Below are positions 29,645 to 39,449 of a stretch of DNA of 64,000 nucleotides, piece by piece. The stretch's first letter is position 1, and each line of letters opens with the position of its first letter. The notes under the pieces were generated by a model that worked only from the letters and a program-made list of their open reading frames with translations, did not search any database and was not told where the DNA came from. A program made the position numbers and the translations under genes. The stretch is taken from NCBI GenBank assembly GCA_022825385.1, contig JAJDWX010000006.1, forward strand, positions 1-64,000. The letters are read 5' to 3'. Origin of the DNA: Rhodothermales bacterium (lineage in GTDB: Bacteria > Bacteroidota > Rhodothermia > Rhodothermales > VXPQ01).

Positions 29645-30931
29645 ATGCTTCGCCTCCATTACGAACACATTTCCCCCTTTGTCGATCCCGCCGCGATGGA
29701 TCGGGAGGCGGCCGCTGCCCGCGAAGCGCACCGCCTGCTCATCGAAAAATCCGGGCCGGGCGGCGACGCCACGGGATGGCGCGACCTGTTGGCGCGCCCG
29801 GATTACGCATTGCTGGAAGACATTGCGGAAACCGCCCGACACATCCGAAACGAAGCCGATATCCTGATTTGCATCGGCATCGGGGGGTCGTATCTCGGCG
29901 CGGAAGCCGTGATACAAGCGCTTTCGCCAACCTTTCGGGGCCATGCGGAGACCCCCGAAGTCCTTTTTGCGGGGCATCACATGAGCGGCGCCTACCTGCA
30001 CGATCTCCTCGAATATGTGCAGGGAAAATCTGTTTTCGTCAATGTGATATCGAAAAGCGGGCGCACGCTGGAACCCGCCATTGCCTTTCGCTGCGTTCGG
30101 CAATATCTCGAACAAAATTTCGACGACGCGAACAAGCGCATTATTGTCACGACCGACCCGAAAAAGGGCGCGCTCAATACCTTGCGCGCAATCCGCGGGT
30201 ATAAAAAATATGTCATCCCGGAAAACGTAGGGGGACGTTTTTCCGTACTGACGCCGGTTGGTTTACTGCCTGTTGCGGTAGCAGGCATCGACATCCATGC
30301 GCTCTTCAAAGGAGCCGCCAACGCCCTCGCGCAACTGGCGCACCCAAACGACAACCCGGCCTTGTCGTACGCAGCCATTCGTTCCGCTTTGCTAAAACAG
30401 GGTTTATCCATCGACCTGCTTTCCGTATTCGAACCCGCATTATACGGTTTCGGGCGCTGGTGGCAACAACTCTTCGGAGAAAGCGAAGGCAAAAACAGAA
30501 CCGGCCTCTTTCCGTTCGTCGCGCAATACTCTACGGACCTGCATTCCATCGGACAGTACGTTCAGGAAGGGCAGCGGTCCCTCATGGAAACATTCCTGAT
30601 GGTTGAGCAAACCGGTCATGCGCTGTCCGTGCCGGAAGAATCTGCGTCCGGCGCAGAGAACCTGGATGGCCTCGACTACCTGACGGGGCGATCCTTGCAA
30701 GCCATCAACCGAGCCGCCTGGGAGGGCACCGCGCGGGCCCACGCGGACGGCGACGTGCCCAACCTTACGTTATGGCTGGAAGAAATCTCTCCAACATCTA
30801 TCGGGGAGGCCATCTACTTTTTCGAACACGCCGTTTCCGTCTCTGGCTACCTGCTTGGCGTAAACCCTTTCGATCAGCCGGGCGTCGAGGCGTACAAGAA
30901 AGAAATGTTCAAGCGACTGGGCAAACCATAA
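29645..30931 (+). CDS. pgi: Glucose-6-phosphate isomerase
   Basis: ICIGIGGSYLGAEAVIQAL, FVNVISKSGRTLEPAIAFR, GRFSVLTPVGLLPVAVAGID, YFFEHAVSVSGYLLGVNPFDQPGVEAYKKEMF. Confidence 0.95.
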   Translation: MLRLHYEHISPFVDPAAMDREAAAAREAHRLLIEKSGPGGDATGWRDLLARPDYALLEDIAETARHIRNEADILICIGIGGSYLGAEAVIQALSPTFRGHAETPEVLFAGHHMSGAYLHDLLEYVQGKSVFVNVISKSGRTLEPAIAFRCVRQYLEQNFDDANKRIIVTTDPKKGALNTLRAIRGYKKYVIPENVGGRFSVLTPVGLLPVAVAGIDIHALFKGAANALAQLAHPNDNPALSYAAIRSALLKQGLSIDLLSVFEPALYGFGRWWQQLFGESEGKNRTGLFPFVAQYSTDLHSIGQYVQEGQRSLMETFLMVEQTGHALSVPEESASGAENLDGLDYLTGRSLQAINRAAWEGTARAHADGDVPNLTLWLEEISPTSIGEAIYFFEHAVSVSGYLLGVNPFDQPGVEAYKKEMFKRLGKP

Positions 30932-30939
30932 GGGCCCGT

Positions 30940-31310
30940 AACCTGTGCACAAACAGGGGGTTTATTCCCCTTTTTATCCCCATCGCAAAAGACCAAAAAG
31001 GAACCGGTGCATAAGTGGGCCTGTGTCCACAATTTCCGCTGCGGATACGCACGCCAGACAACATGTGAACGAATGGACGGGTAAAGTGCATAACCTGTTT
31101 GCACCGGCAGAGCGGGTCCGCTTTTGCCACCGAATAGACGGGTCAAAATCTATGGGCGAAAGTTTTCAACAATATGAGGATAACTTGTAGATAACGTGCT
31201 TGTCCACATATCCACAGCCCCTACTACTACGACATATTTATTAAAAAAATAATACAGTACATAGTAGAAAAAGGGGATAACCGCCGAATCTGTGGATAGT
31301 CTGCCCCGGC
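30940..31310. other. oriC: Candidate chromosomal replication origin (oriC): DnaA-box cluster + DnaA-trio + AT-rich unwinding element
   Basis: One-mismatch DnaA boxes at 30974-30982, 31006-31014(-), 31085-31093(-), 31175-31183(-), 31186-31194(-), 31200-31208, 31208-31216 and 31291-31299(-). TTGTCCACATATCCACAG-CCCC-TACTACTAC-GACATATTTATTAAAAAAATAATA at 31200-31253 matches the DnaA-box/GC-rich/DnaA-trio/AT-rich order of bacterial basal unwinding systems. Confidence 0.7.
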
Positions 31311-31410
31311 GTATGGCGCGAATCCCGCTTGTCGCAACGGCTATCGCACACGATGAAGACGCGCAAGCAGGAGATAATTTGGGGTTGGACGTTATGTTTG
31401 GCGGAAAAAT

Positions 31411-33909
31411 GTGTCTTACGGGGAGCATTTGTTCTGGTCCGAAATCCTCGTACTTGTGTCTACTCCCGATCAATCCCCGCCGAAACGACATCCGGCTTGC
31501 TGGGCGGCCGTAGCCCTTGGCCTGGGTATTCTGGCCACGCATACGGGTCAGTTGGGTCCTGCAGCATGGGCAAGTATCCTGGCGAGCCTTGCAGGCGGCG
31601 CGGCGCTTTGCCGCGGCGTACCCGGCTTGTATCGACGGACGAGCGCATTTCGTCCGTTGCTCCTGGTCTTTACAGGGCTATGGCTCACGGCGTGTTTCGG
31701 AGGGCTTCGATACGCTACGTTTTATGCGCTTCCCGAGGCGCATCCGTTGTTTGACGCGCTCATGCACGGAGAGGAAACGGTATGGGAAGGACGCATTCTC
31801 GACGATCCTGCGGGCGATGCGGGATCGATTCGCTTCCTCCTCCAGGCGCGCCGAAACGGAGATCGCTATCCAGTCGGTTTGCTCGTGTCCGGTCGGTCTG
31901 CCGCGCCGCCCGACCGACGACCAGGCCGATGCGACAAGGTGCGCCTGCGGGGTCGCCTTGCCGCGTTGCCCCAGGCCCGGAATCCCGGGGCGTTCGATTA
32001 CGGAAAGTATCTGTTTCGCAAGCGCGTCTATGCTCGTCTGTATCTTTCCGAGGGCAGTTTGGAGCGAACAGGGCAAGATCGGCGGAGCATGGGATGCCTG
32101 CTCGAACCCGCCCGCGCGTTCGTCCAGTCCAGTCTGCGCCGTTTTTTGCCCGACCCAGACACGCAAGCCATTTTGCATGCGCTGCTCCTTGGAGATCGCA
32201 GGCAACTCGATAGCGATACCCGGGATCGCTTCGCCCGCATGGGTCTTTTGCATCTGTTGGCCGTATCCGGGCTGCATGTGATGGTGGTCGGGATGATTTT
32301 ATATCACTTGCTGGGACCTCTCCTGTATCGGTTCCGCCTCAGTTGGCGGACGGTAGACATCCTTCGGGTAAGTTGTACGGTGGTTTTGCTCACAGGATAC
32401 ATGTTGCTGACGGGGTGCTCTGCGTCGGTTGTTCGCGCAGTGGCGATGGCGTCGTTGTTCCTGGCCGCCACATCGTTGCAACGCCCCGCGCAATCTCTGA
32501 ACAGTCTGGGCGCCGCCGTATGCGTTCTCCTGACGGTGGCTCCCGCGCACCTTTTCGAGGCGGGGTTTCAACTTTCCGTATCCGCCGTGGCGGGCATTCT
32601 GACGCTGGCGCCTTTGCTTGCGGCCTGGATTCCAGCGCCCCCGTCGCGTTTGGGAACCTACGCGCATTCCGGAATCACCGTTACATTGGCCGCAACCATA
32701 GGGACATTGCCCGTAACGCTGTACCATTTCGGACAGGTAGGATTAGGCGGCCTTCTGCTGAATTTGCCGGGGATTCCCTTGACGACAGGCGCCCTCGTCG
32801 CTGGCGTGGCGGCAGTTGTTTTTGGAAGCGTTGTCCCTGTTTTGGGCGAAATCCTTGGCGCTGCCTCCAGCGCGTTGGCCTCTGCCTTGCTTCATATATC
32901 CGTATTCGGAGACCGATTCATGGGGTGGAGCGTGGTTCGGTGGAGCCTTGAACGCCCCCTGCCCATCATGGTCCTGACGTTGTTGGGCGTATGCCTTGCT
33001 GCGTGGCATCGTCCCCGGATACGCTGGCGCGCTATCTTGCTCGCGCTGCTTCTTCTTGGAGTGGATGTGGTTCAGGGGGTCGCAAGCGGTCGCTATCGCC
33101 CAGGCCTTGACGTCGTTTTCCTGGATGTCGGACAGGGAGACGCCGCGCTGCTTCGTCTTCCCAACGGCAAGGGCGTGCTCATCGACGCAGGCCCTCGCTC
33201 TCCTTTTACCGGAAGCGATGCGGGAAGTCGCTTCGTTACGCCCCAATTGGCGTACCATGGCGTCGACGAACTGGCCGCCATCGTTATTACGCATCCCGAT
33301 AGCGACCATATCGGCGGTGTTCCGTCCGTATTGCGTTCTGTCCCCGTCGCCCGCGTGTTTCGTTCGGGCTACCGGCACTCGTCAGGGCTTTTCGAAGAAA
33401 CCAATGCGGTCCTGGACAGCCTGCGCATTCCGCATCGCGCCGTCCGCGCTGGAGATTCGCTGTCGCTGTCGCCCGAAGTGCGCGCCTATGTGTTGTATCC
33501 GTTCGAGGATACGCCCGAAGAGGGGCCCAACGACCATTCCGTGGTCTTGCTTGTGCGCTACGGCGCTTCGTCCTTTTTGTTTATGGGGGACGCCCCGCTC
33601 GAAGCCGAACTGCGCATTACGCAACGGTACGGGGACCTGCTGCAAAGCCAGGTGCTAAAGGTGGGACACCATGGCTCCAAAACGAGTTCGATCCCCGCGT
33701 TTCTCAACAGCGCCAGAGGATCGCAGGAAAATGCGCGGAAACCGCATGCGATCGTGAGCGTGGCGGCGCGAAACCGTTACGGTCTCCCGAACCAGGAAAT
33801 ACTGGATCGCCTGAAATCCGCAGGCTTCGACGTGGTCCTGACTTCGGAATCGGGCGGCATATGGTTTCGGACGGACGGGAAAACGCTTCGGCGGGTACAT
33901 TGGCGATAG
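31411..33909 (+). CDS. comEC: DNA internalization-related competence protein ComEC/Rec2
   Basis: LLHLLAVSGLHVMVVGMILYHLL competence domain and C-terminal metallo-beta-lactamase VVFLDVGQGDAALLRLPNGKGVLIDAG...ITHPDSDHIGG. Start uncertain (GTG at 31456 possible). Confidence 0.93.
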   Translation: MSYGEHLFWSEILVLVSTPDQSPPKRHPACWAAVALGLGILATHTGQLGPAAWASILASLAGGAALCRGVPGLYRRTSAFRPLLLVFTGLWLTACFGGLRYATFYALPEAHPLFDALMHGEETVWEGRILDDPAGDAGSIRFLLQARRNGDRYPVGLLVSGRSAAPPDRRPGRCDKVRLRGRLAALPQARNPGAFDYGKYLFRKRVYARLYLSEGSLERTGQDRRSMGCLLEPARAFVQSSLRRFLPDPDTQAILHALLLGDRRQLDSDTRDRFARMGLLHLLAVSGLHVMVVGMILYHLLGPLLYRFRLSWRTVDILRVSCTVVLLTGYMLLTGCSASVVRAVAMASLFLAATSLQRPAQSLNSLGAAVCVLLTVAPAHLFEAGFQLSVSAVAGILTLAPLLAAWIPAPPSRLGTYAHSGITVTLAATIGTLPVTLYHFGQVGLGGLLLNLPGIPLTTGALVAGVAAVVFGSVVPVLGEILGAASSALASALLHISVFGDRFMGWSVVRWSLERPLPIMVLTLLGVCLAAWHRPRIRWRAILLALLLLGVDVVQGVASGRYRPGLDVVFLDVGQGDAALLRLPNGKGVLIDAGPRSPFTGSDAGSRFVTPQLAYHGVDELAAIVITHPDSDHIGGVPSVLRSVPVARVFRSGYRHSSGLFEETNAVLDSLRIPHRAVRAGDSLSLSPEVRAYVLYPFEDTPEEGPNDHSVVLLVRYGASSFLFMGDAPLEAELRITQRYGDLLQSQVLKVGHHGSKTSSIPAFLNSARGSQENARKPHAIVSVAARNRYGLPNQEILDRLKSAGFDVVLTSESGGIWFRTDGKTLRRVHWR

Positions 33910-34051
33910 GGCCGGCCAAAAATCGTCCGGCCAAAAGCAAGAAATTCATGAGAACAAGAACCCGAAGCCCCTTGTAGAATACCAATAGGCTATACATTAA
34001 GATTTCGGCGGCGAAAAATCGTCGCCCCGCCCGCGAGACCGTCTTTGACAT

Positions 34052-34567
34052 ATGAATAACCGCAGAGAGGCCAGGACGCGCGTGATGCAGGCGCTCTACG
34101 CGACCGAAATGGCGGGCGCAGAAGACGCCGCCCACATGGCCGAAACGGTCATTGCTCCCAGACTTTGCGCTGATACGGCGGCGCTGGCGTTCGCCCAGCG
34201 CCTTTTCTGGTGGGTCCATCGCCATCTCGCCCGTCTTGACAAGATCATCGGGTCCCATTCGAAAAACTGGGACTTGTCGCGCATCGCGCTGGTAGACCGC
34301 ATCGCGCTTCGCATGGCGATCGCCGAAATGCTGGCCTTTGAAGATATTCCCCCAAAGGTATCCATCAACGAGGCGATCGAACTCGTCAAGCGATACAGTA
34401 CGGCGGAAAGCGGGCGTTTCGTCAACGGCGTTCTTGATTCCGTGCTGTTCGATTTGCACGGACGACGTCTCCTGAACAAATCGGGCCGCGGGTTGCGGGG
34501 CATGGAGGCCATCCGGAAGCGCGGCAGTCAGGAAGCGCCCGCCAGGGAGCCGTCGCCCGGCAACTAA
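34052..34567 (+). CDS. nusB: Transcription antitermination factor NusB
   Basis: REARTRVMQALYATEMAG..., LVDRIALRMAIAEMLAFEDIPPKVSINEAIELVKRYSTAESGRFVNGVLDSV. Confidence 0.95.
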   Translation: MNNRREARTRVMQALYATEMAGAEDAAHMAETVIAPRLCADTAALAFAQRLFWWVHRHLARLDKIIGSHSKNWDLSRIALVDRIALRMAIAEMLAFEDIPPKVSINEAIELVKRYSTAESGRFVNGVLDSVLFDLHGRRLLNKSGRGLRGMEAIRKRGSQEAPAREPSPGN

Positions 34568-34578
34568 CGAAAAAATCC

Positions 34579-35673
34579 ATGGCTTTACGCTGCGGCATCG
34601 CAGGCTTGCCCAATGTGGGCAAATCGTCGCTCTTTAATGTGCTAAGCGGCGCGGGCGCGCGTTCGGAAAATTATCCTTTCTGCACGATCGAGCCGAATGT
34701 GGGCATGGCGCCCGTCCCCGACGACCGGCTTCGTCGCCTGACTGCGCTGTCCGGCTCCGCAAAGGCGACCCCCGCCGCGGTCGAATATGTGGATATCGCC
34801 GGATTGGTCGCGGGGGCGTCCAAAGGCGAGGGGCTGGGAAATCGGTTTCTGGGGCATATTCGGGAGGTGGACGCCATCGTCCATGTGGTGCGTTGTTTCG
34901 AGGATCCCGACGTTACGCATGTCTCCGGTTCGGTGGATCCGGCCCGCGACATAGAGACCGTAGACACGGAATTGTTGTTAAAGGACCTGGAGTCTCTTGA
35001 GCGGCGCATCGAGAAAATGGCGAAACAGGCCAAGGGCGGCGACCGCGCGCTGCGGGAAGAACTGGCCTTTGTCGAGCGGGTGTATGCCCATGTCGGGGCG
35101 GGCAAACCGGCGCGCGCCTTTCCCGGGCGGCCCGGGGACGAAGCCCGCCTCGCCTCTCTCTTTCTTTTGTCGGCGAAACCGGTGCTTTACGTAGCCAACG
35201 TGGCGGAGGCCGACCTGCCGGGCGGAGGCCCCCATGCCGCCGTCGTGCGCCAGATCGCCGCGGCGGAGGGCTTCTCCTGCGTGGTCGTTTGCGCCGACAT
35301 CGAGGCGCAGTTGGCGGGGCTGAACGACGAGGAGCGCGCGGCCTGGCTGGAGGAACTGGGCCTCGAGGCGCCGGGAATGGATCGGTTTGTCGCCGCAGGG
35401 TACGCCTTGCTGAACCTGATTACCTTTTTTACGACCGGGCCAAAGGAAACGCGGGCCTGGACGGTTGCGCGGGGTACGCGCGCGCCCGCGGCGGCGGGCG
35501 TTATTCATTCGGACTTCGAACGAGGGTTCATTCGGGCGGAAACAATCCAGTGCGAGGAATTCTTCCGATACGGTTCGGAAGCGGCGGCCCGGGAAGCGGG
35601 CGTCCTGCGCGCCGAAGGGAAAGAGTATGTCGTGGCGGATGGCGACGTGATCCTGTTCCGGTTCAATGTTTAG
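34579..35673 (+). CDS. ychF: Redox-regulated ATPase YchF
   Basis: MALRCGIAGLPNVGKSSLFNVLSGAGARSENYPFCTIEPNVG; C-terminal TGS domain GVIHSDFERGFIRAETIQCEEF. Confidence 0.96.
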   Translation: MALRCGIAGLPNVGKSSLFNVLSGAGARSENYPFCTIEPNVGMAPVPDDRLRRLTALSGSAKATPAAVEYVDIAGLVAGASKGEGLGNRFLGHIREVDAIVHVVRCFEDPDVTHVSGSVDPARDIETVDTELLLKDLESLERRIEKMAKQAKGGDRALREELAFVERVYAHVGAGKPARAFPGRPGDEARLASLFLLSAKPVLYVANVAEADLPGGGPHAAVVRQIAAAEGFSCVVVCADIEAQLAGLNDEERAAWLEELGLEAPGMDRFVAAGYALLNLITFFTTGPKETRAWTVARGTRAPAAAGVIHSDFERGFIRAETIQCEEFFRYGSEAAAREAGVLRAEGKEYVVADGDVILFRFNV

Positions 35674-35800
35674 GATACGCTCCTTAAAACCACGGCGTCA
35701 TTTCTTCCCGCGCATTGTTCCGCGAGTCCCTATTTTCAGAATCAGGATACGCTGATTCAGAACACACTGATCAAGGCGCTTTGCTTGAGCGCGACCTTGC
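35673..35800 (+). repeat. Two partial copies of the GGATACGCT repeat family
   Basis: GGATACGCTCCTTAAAACC at 35673 and GGATACGCTGATTCAGAACACACTGATCAAGGCGC at 35745. Confidence 0.45.
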
Positions 35801-35838
35801 GCTTTGCGACCCGCTCCCTGCATCCACCCGATTCGACC

Positions 35839-36726
35839 ATGACGCCCATCATAAAACCGCGCAACCCTCGTTTTTCGTCCTGTTTCGCGCCAGGCCATCT
35901 CTTTTTCGCTATGGCGCTGGTCGGCCTGCTGGCGGGTTGCGGCGGGGCGTCAATGGAAGGTTCGTCCCGTGCCCCCGCCCTGCCCGCCATGGAAAACCGG
36001 GCGGACAGCGTGGCCATGAAGGTGTTCGAGGCGTATGGCGGACCGGCGGCCTGGGCGGATTTGCGCTACTTGCGGTTCGATTTCGCCACGGGATCGCCTG
36101 CAGCCGTTCCCGCCGATTCGGTCGCGCCCCCGCCGGAACGCACCGTGCGCAGGCGGCATTTGTGGGACCGCGCGACGGGCGAATACCGGCTGGAAACGCC
36201 GGGCGGAGGGGATACGCTGTATGTGGCGCTCTTCAATACGTCTGCCCCCGAGGACGGGAACGTCTGGCTTTTTGGCGAACGGGTGGGCGCCGGGGAGGAA
36301 GCCGCGCTGCTCGAAGACGCCTACCGCAGCTTTATCAACGACACGTATTGGTTGCTCATGCCGGTAAAACTGTTTGACGAAGGGGTGCACAGAACCTACT
36401 TGCCGGATTCTTCCCGCGCCGACACAGACGTTTTGCACCTTTCGTTTGGAGACGTCGGCCTGACGCCGGGCGACCAGTACTGGGTCTATGCGGACAAGGA
36501 AACCGGCCATATCCGGCAATGGGCGTACCGCCTGGAGCATCACGCCCCGGACCATGCGCCGCAGCCGCTCGCCTGGTCCGCCCACAAGACGTTTGAGACG
36601 CCTTCGGGCGCCCTCGTCGTCTCCGAGCAGAAGGCGAACGACGGGTTTGTCCTGTTTACGGATCGCGTGGATATGCCCGCGGACGTCCCGGAAGGCGCCT
36701 TCGCCGATCCGTACCCTTTCTTGTAA
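35839..36726 (+). CDS. Hypothetical lipoprotein
   Basis: Signal peptide with lipobox LLAGCGGASME; no recognised domain. Confidence 0.7.
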   Translation: MTPIIKPRNPRFSSCFAPGHLFFAMALVGLLAGCGGASMEGSSRAPALPAMENRADSVAMKVFEAYGGPAAWADLRYLRFDFATGSPAAVPADSVAPPPERTVRRRHLWDRATGEYRLETPGGGDTLYVALFNTSAPEDGNVWLFGERVGAGEEAALLEDAYRSFINDTYWLLMPVKLFDEGVHRTYLPDSSRADTDVLHLSFGDVGLTPGDQYWVYADKETGHIRQWAYRLEHHAPDHAPQPLAWSAHKTFETPSGALVVSEQKANDGFVLFTDRVDMPADVPEGAFADPYPFL

Positions 36727-36738
36727 CCGGCCAACCGG

Positions 36739-38004
36739 GTGGACTTTCGCTTGCTGATCGCCCGCCGCTACCTTGCAGGCCGGCGGCGGGTCTCCCTTAT
36801 TTCGTTCATTACCGGCATTTCCGTTGCGGGCGTCGCACTCGGGGTCGCAGCGCTTGTGGTGGTGCTTTCCGTGATGAACGGATTCTATTATATCGTACGG
36901 GACCTGCTGGTTTCGCTTGATCCCCACGTCCGCATTGTCGGGGAGGGGAAGGCCGGCATCGCGAACCCCGATTCGCTGGCGGCGGTGGCGCTTGCGTTGC
37001 CGGGCGTCGAATCCGCCTCGCCCTACGTCGAGGGGAAGGCCCTGCTTTTGCCAGAGCAAGGCGCCGAAGTGAACAAGGTGGTCGTGGTCCGGGGGGTGGA
37101 GCCGCAAATGTATGCGGGCGCGAGCCGCGTCGCGAGCCAGACAAGCGACGGCGCCTTTGATCTGGCGCGACGGAACGGGCGGCCCGGCCTTGTGGCGGGC
37201 GCGTCGCTGGCTTCCCGGCTGGCTTTTCTGCCGTCCGCGAATACGGCGGCGGGCCGGGTCCTGCTGCTTTCGGCCTCGGATATCGAGGACATGGCGACCG
37301 GTTTTGCGGGGACCGCTGCGTCGCCCCCAACCCTGTTCGACGTACGCGGCCTCTTCGAAATGGAGGATATTTATGACGAAAGCCATGTTTTCGTCGAAAC
37401 CAGCGAGGCCCAGCGCCTGTTTCGCACGGGGGATTTCGTAACCGGCGTCGAACTCCGGCTCGCCGACCTGGAGCAAGCCGACGCGGTCAAGCATCTGCTG
37501 ACGACCCGCCTCCCCGCTTCGCTCGAGGTGGTCACCTGGTACGACCTGCGCAAATCGCTGTACGACGTCATGCGGCTCGAAAAATGGGCGGCAACCTTTG
37601 TGCTGGGCCTGATTATCGTGGTGGCTTCGTGCAACATCGTCGGGTCGCTCACCATGATCGTTATCGAAAAACGCCGCGACGTGGGTGCCTTGCGCGCCAT
37701 GGGCGTTACGCGCCGGGGCATCCGCCAAATCTTTATGCTGGAGGGCGTCCTGGTGGGCGTGACCGGAACCGTTTCCGGCCTGGTTATCGGCTTGGGACTG
37801 GCCCTGCTGCAGCAGCAGTTCGCGCTGGTCCCGCTGGCGGGCGCGGAATCGTTCCTGATCGATGCGTATCCGGTCTTTATCGAGGGCATGGACCTGCTGA
37901 CGGTGAGCGTCGCCGCGATCGGGCTTTGCGCGGCGGCGGGGCTGTACCCTGCGGCGCGCGCCGCTGCGATAGAACCGGCGAAAGCGGTGAATTCGGAGGC
38001 GTAG
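36739..38004 (+). CDS. ABC transporter permease, LolC/LolE/FtsX family
   Basis: RLLIARRYLAGRRRVSLISFITGISVAGVALGVAALVVVLSVMNGF...; VIEKRRDVGALRAMGVTRRGIRQIFMLEGVLVG; GTG start. Confidence 0.9.
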   Translation: MDFRLLIARRYLAGRRRVSLISFITGISVAGVALGVAALVVVLSVMNGFYYIVRDLLVSLDPHVRIVGEGKAGIANPDSLAAVALALPGVESASPYVEGKALLLPEQGAEVNKVVVVRGVEPQMYAGASRVASQTSDGAFDLARRNGRPGLVAGASLASRLAFLPSANTAAGRVLLLSASDIEDMATGFAGTAASPPTLFDVRGLFEMEDIYDESHVFVETSEAQRLFRTGDFVTGVELRLADLEQADAVKHLLTTRLPASLEVVTWYDLRKSLYDVMRLEKWAATFVLGLIIVVASCNIVGSLTMIVIEKRRDVGALRAMGVTRRGIRQIFMLEGVLVGVTGTVSGLVIGLGLALLQQQFALVPLAGAESFLIDAYPVFIEGMDLLTVSVAAIGLCAAAGLYPAARAAAIEPAKAVNSEA

Positions 38005-38147
38005 CGCGGCCGCGCGCTCCTCGTATCCGGCCAGGCGTTTGCTATAAATACGCGCCATATTACGTTTGCCCGTCGTAGTTTGGGGGGCCGGGACGCCCGC
38101 CGCGCCGCCGGTCCCTGTTCCCGCCTGCGCCATTTTTTCTATCCGCC

Positions 38148-38942
38148 ATGCCGCGCGACCGATTCGGATTCGACGATTTGCCCGCCCGCCCCGCCCGTCC
38201 GCGCGCCTCGGGCCTGACCCTCGTGCTGGACAAGGGGCTTTCGGTTCGGCAGGCGGAGGACCTGCTGCAAACAAGCGCCGACTACGTGGACGGCGTAAAA
38301 CTGGGATGGGGCACCGCGGTCCTCACGCCGCGCCTCGAGGACAAACTGGCGGCGTACCGGTCTGCCGAGGTGCCGGTTTGTTTTGGCGGCACCCTCTTCG
38401 AAGCGTATTGCTTGCGCGGGCGGCTCGACGAGTACCGCGCCCTGCTTCGCGCGCTGCGCGTTGACTATGTCGAAATTTCCGATGGGACCATTTCGCTGCC
38501 GCACGAAGAAAAGCTCGCCCATATTCGCTCCTTTGCGGAAGACTTTCGCGTATTGAGCGAGGTGGGCTCGAAAGACCCGTCTACCGCCCTTTCTCCCGAC
38601 GCATGGGTCCGGATGATACGGGACGAACTGTCCGCGGGCAGCTGGAAGGTTATTTGCGAGGCGCGGGAGAGCGGGGCGGCGGGCGTTTTCGATGCTTCCG
38701 GGCAGGTGCGGTCCTCCGTCATGGACGAAATCGTCCGCCGCATCGACGTCCGCCGCCTCGTTTTCGAGGCGCCCCGCAAGGCGCAACAAGTCTGGTTCAT
38801 TCGAAAATTCGGGGCCAACGTAAACCTTGGAAATATTCCGCCCGGCGAAGTGATTCCCCTTGAGACCCTGCGCACGGGGCTTCGGGGCGACACGTTGCTT
38901 TCGTTTTTCGACCCGCCCGATTCGCCCGGCGCGCACGCTTGA
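38148..38942 (+). CDS. comA: Phosphosulfolactate synthase (ComA family)
   Basis: LTLVLDKGLSVRQAEDLLQTSADYVDGVKLGWGTAVL..., FGGTLFEAY, VEISDGTISLP, VLSEVGSKD, IFEAP-like LVFEAPRKAQQVWFIRKFGANVNLGNI. Confidence 0.85.
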   Translation: MPRDRFGFDDLPARPARPRASGLTLVLDKGLSVRQAEDLLQTSADYVDGVKLGWGTAVLTPRLEDKLAAYRSAEVPVCFGGTLFEAYCLRGRLDEYRALLRALRVDYVEISDGTISLPHEEKLAHIRSFAEDFRVLSEVGSKDPSTALSPDAWVRMIRDELSAGSWKVICEARESGAAGVFDASGQVRSSVMDEIVRRIDVRRLVFEAPRKAQQVWFIRKFGANVNLGNIPPGEVIPLETLRTGLRGDTLLSFFDPPDSPGAHA

Positions 38943-39021
38943 AAGGAAACAATTCCGGGGCGGTTACGTATTTATTTGGCTAAACAGGAACAGGGCGGGC
39001 CGCTCGCGCACGGAAAAATTG

Positions 39022-39052
39022 TTGCGCGGCGGCTTCTTTTGGCGTACCTTTG
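39022..39052 (+). promoter_or_regulatory. Bacteroidota-type promoter candidate upstream of rpmB
   Basis: TTG (39022) spaced ~20 bp from TACCTTTG (39045-39052), matching the TTG-N(~19-21)-TAnnTTTG consensus. Confidence 0.45.
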
Positions 39053-39146
39053 AAGGCTACGCTGCAAAGATTGCTTGCGAACGTATCGCATGGCAACGCG
39101 CAGGAAACATAGACCCGCCGGCACGGCGCTTTTTGGAACTTGAGAC

Positions 39147-39383
39147 ATGGCGCGAAAAGACGACATCACGGGACGCGGCCCCCGGACGGGCAACCACGTT
39201 TCCCACGCCCACAACAAGGCGAAGCGGCGTTTTCTTCTGAATCTTCAGAAGAAGCGGTTTTACATTCCCGAAGAGGATCGCTACGTCACCCTGAAGGTGT
39301 CCGCGAAGACCCTGAAAACGATTAACAAAAAGGGCGTCCAGGCCGTGCTCCGGGAGGCGCGCAGGCAGGGCGTACGCATCTGA
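39147..39383 (+). CDS. rpmB: 50S ribosomal protein L28
   Basis: MARKDDITGRGPRTGNHVSHAHNKAKRRFLLNLQKKRFYIPEEDRYVTLKVSAKTLKTINKKG. Confidence 0.95.
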   Translation: MARKDDITGRGPRTGNHVSHAHNKAKRRFLLNLQKKRFYIPEEDRYVTLKVSAKTLKTINKKGVQAVLREARRQGVRI

Positions 39384-39449
39384 CGTTCGCCGCATTTCCT
39401 CAGCGGCGCATGAGGGCGTACCCCGGAACCCGCAATCCAGCGTAAAATC

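Noticed and set aside
30954-30975. Strong terminator after pgi
   Set aside because: GGGG-TTTATT-CCCC-TTTTTAT gives only a 4-5 bp stem; too weak to call, and it lies within the putative oriC region.
35950-38274. 774-aa minus-strand ORF opposite the lipoprotein and LolC-like genes
   Set aside because: Spans two real plus-strand genes and has low-complexity Arg/Gly/Pro composition; antisense artefact.
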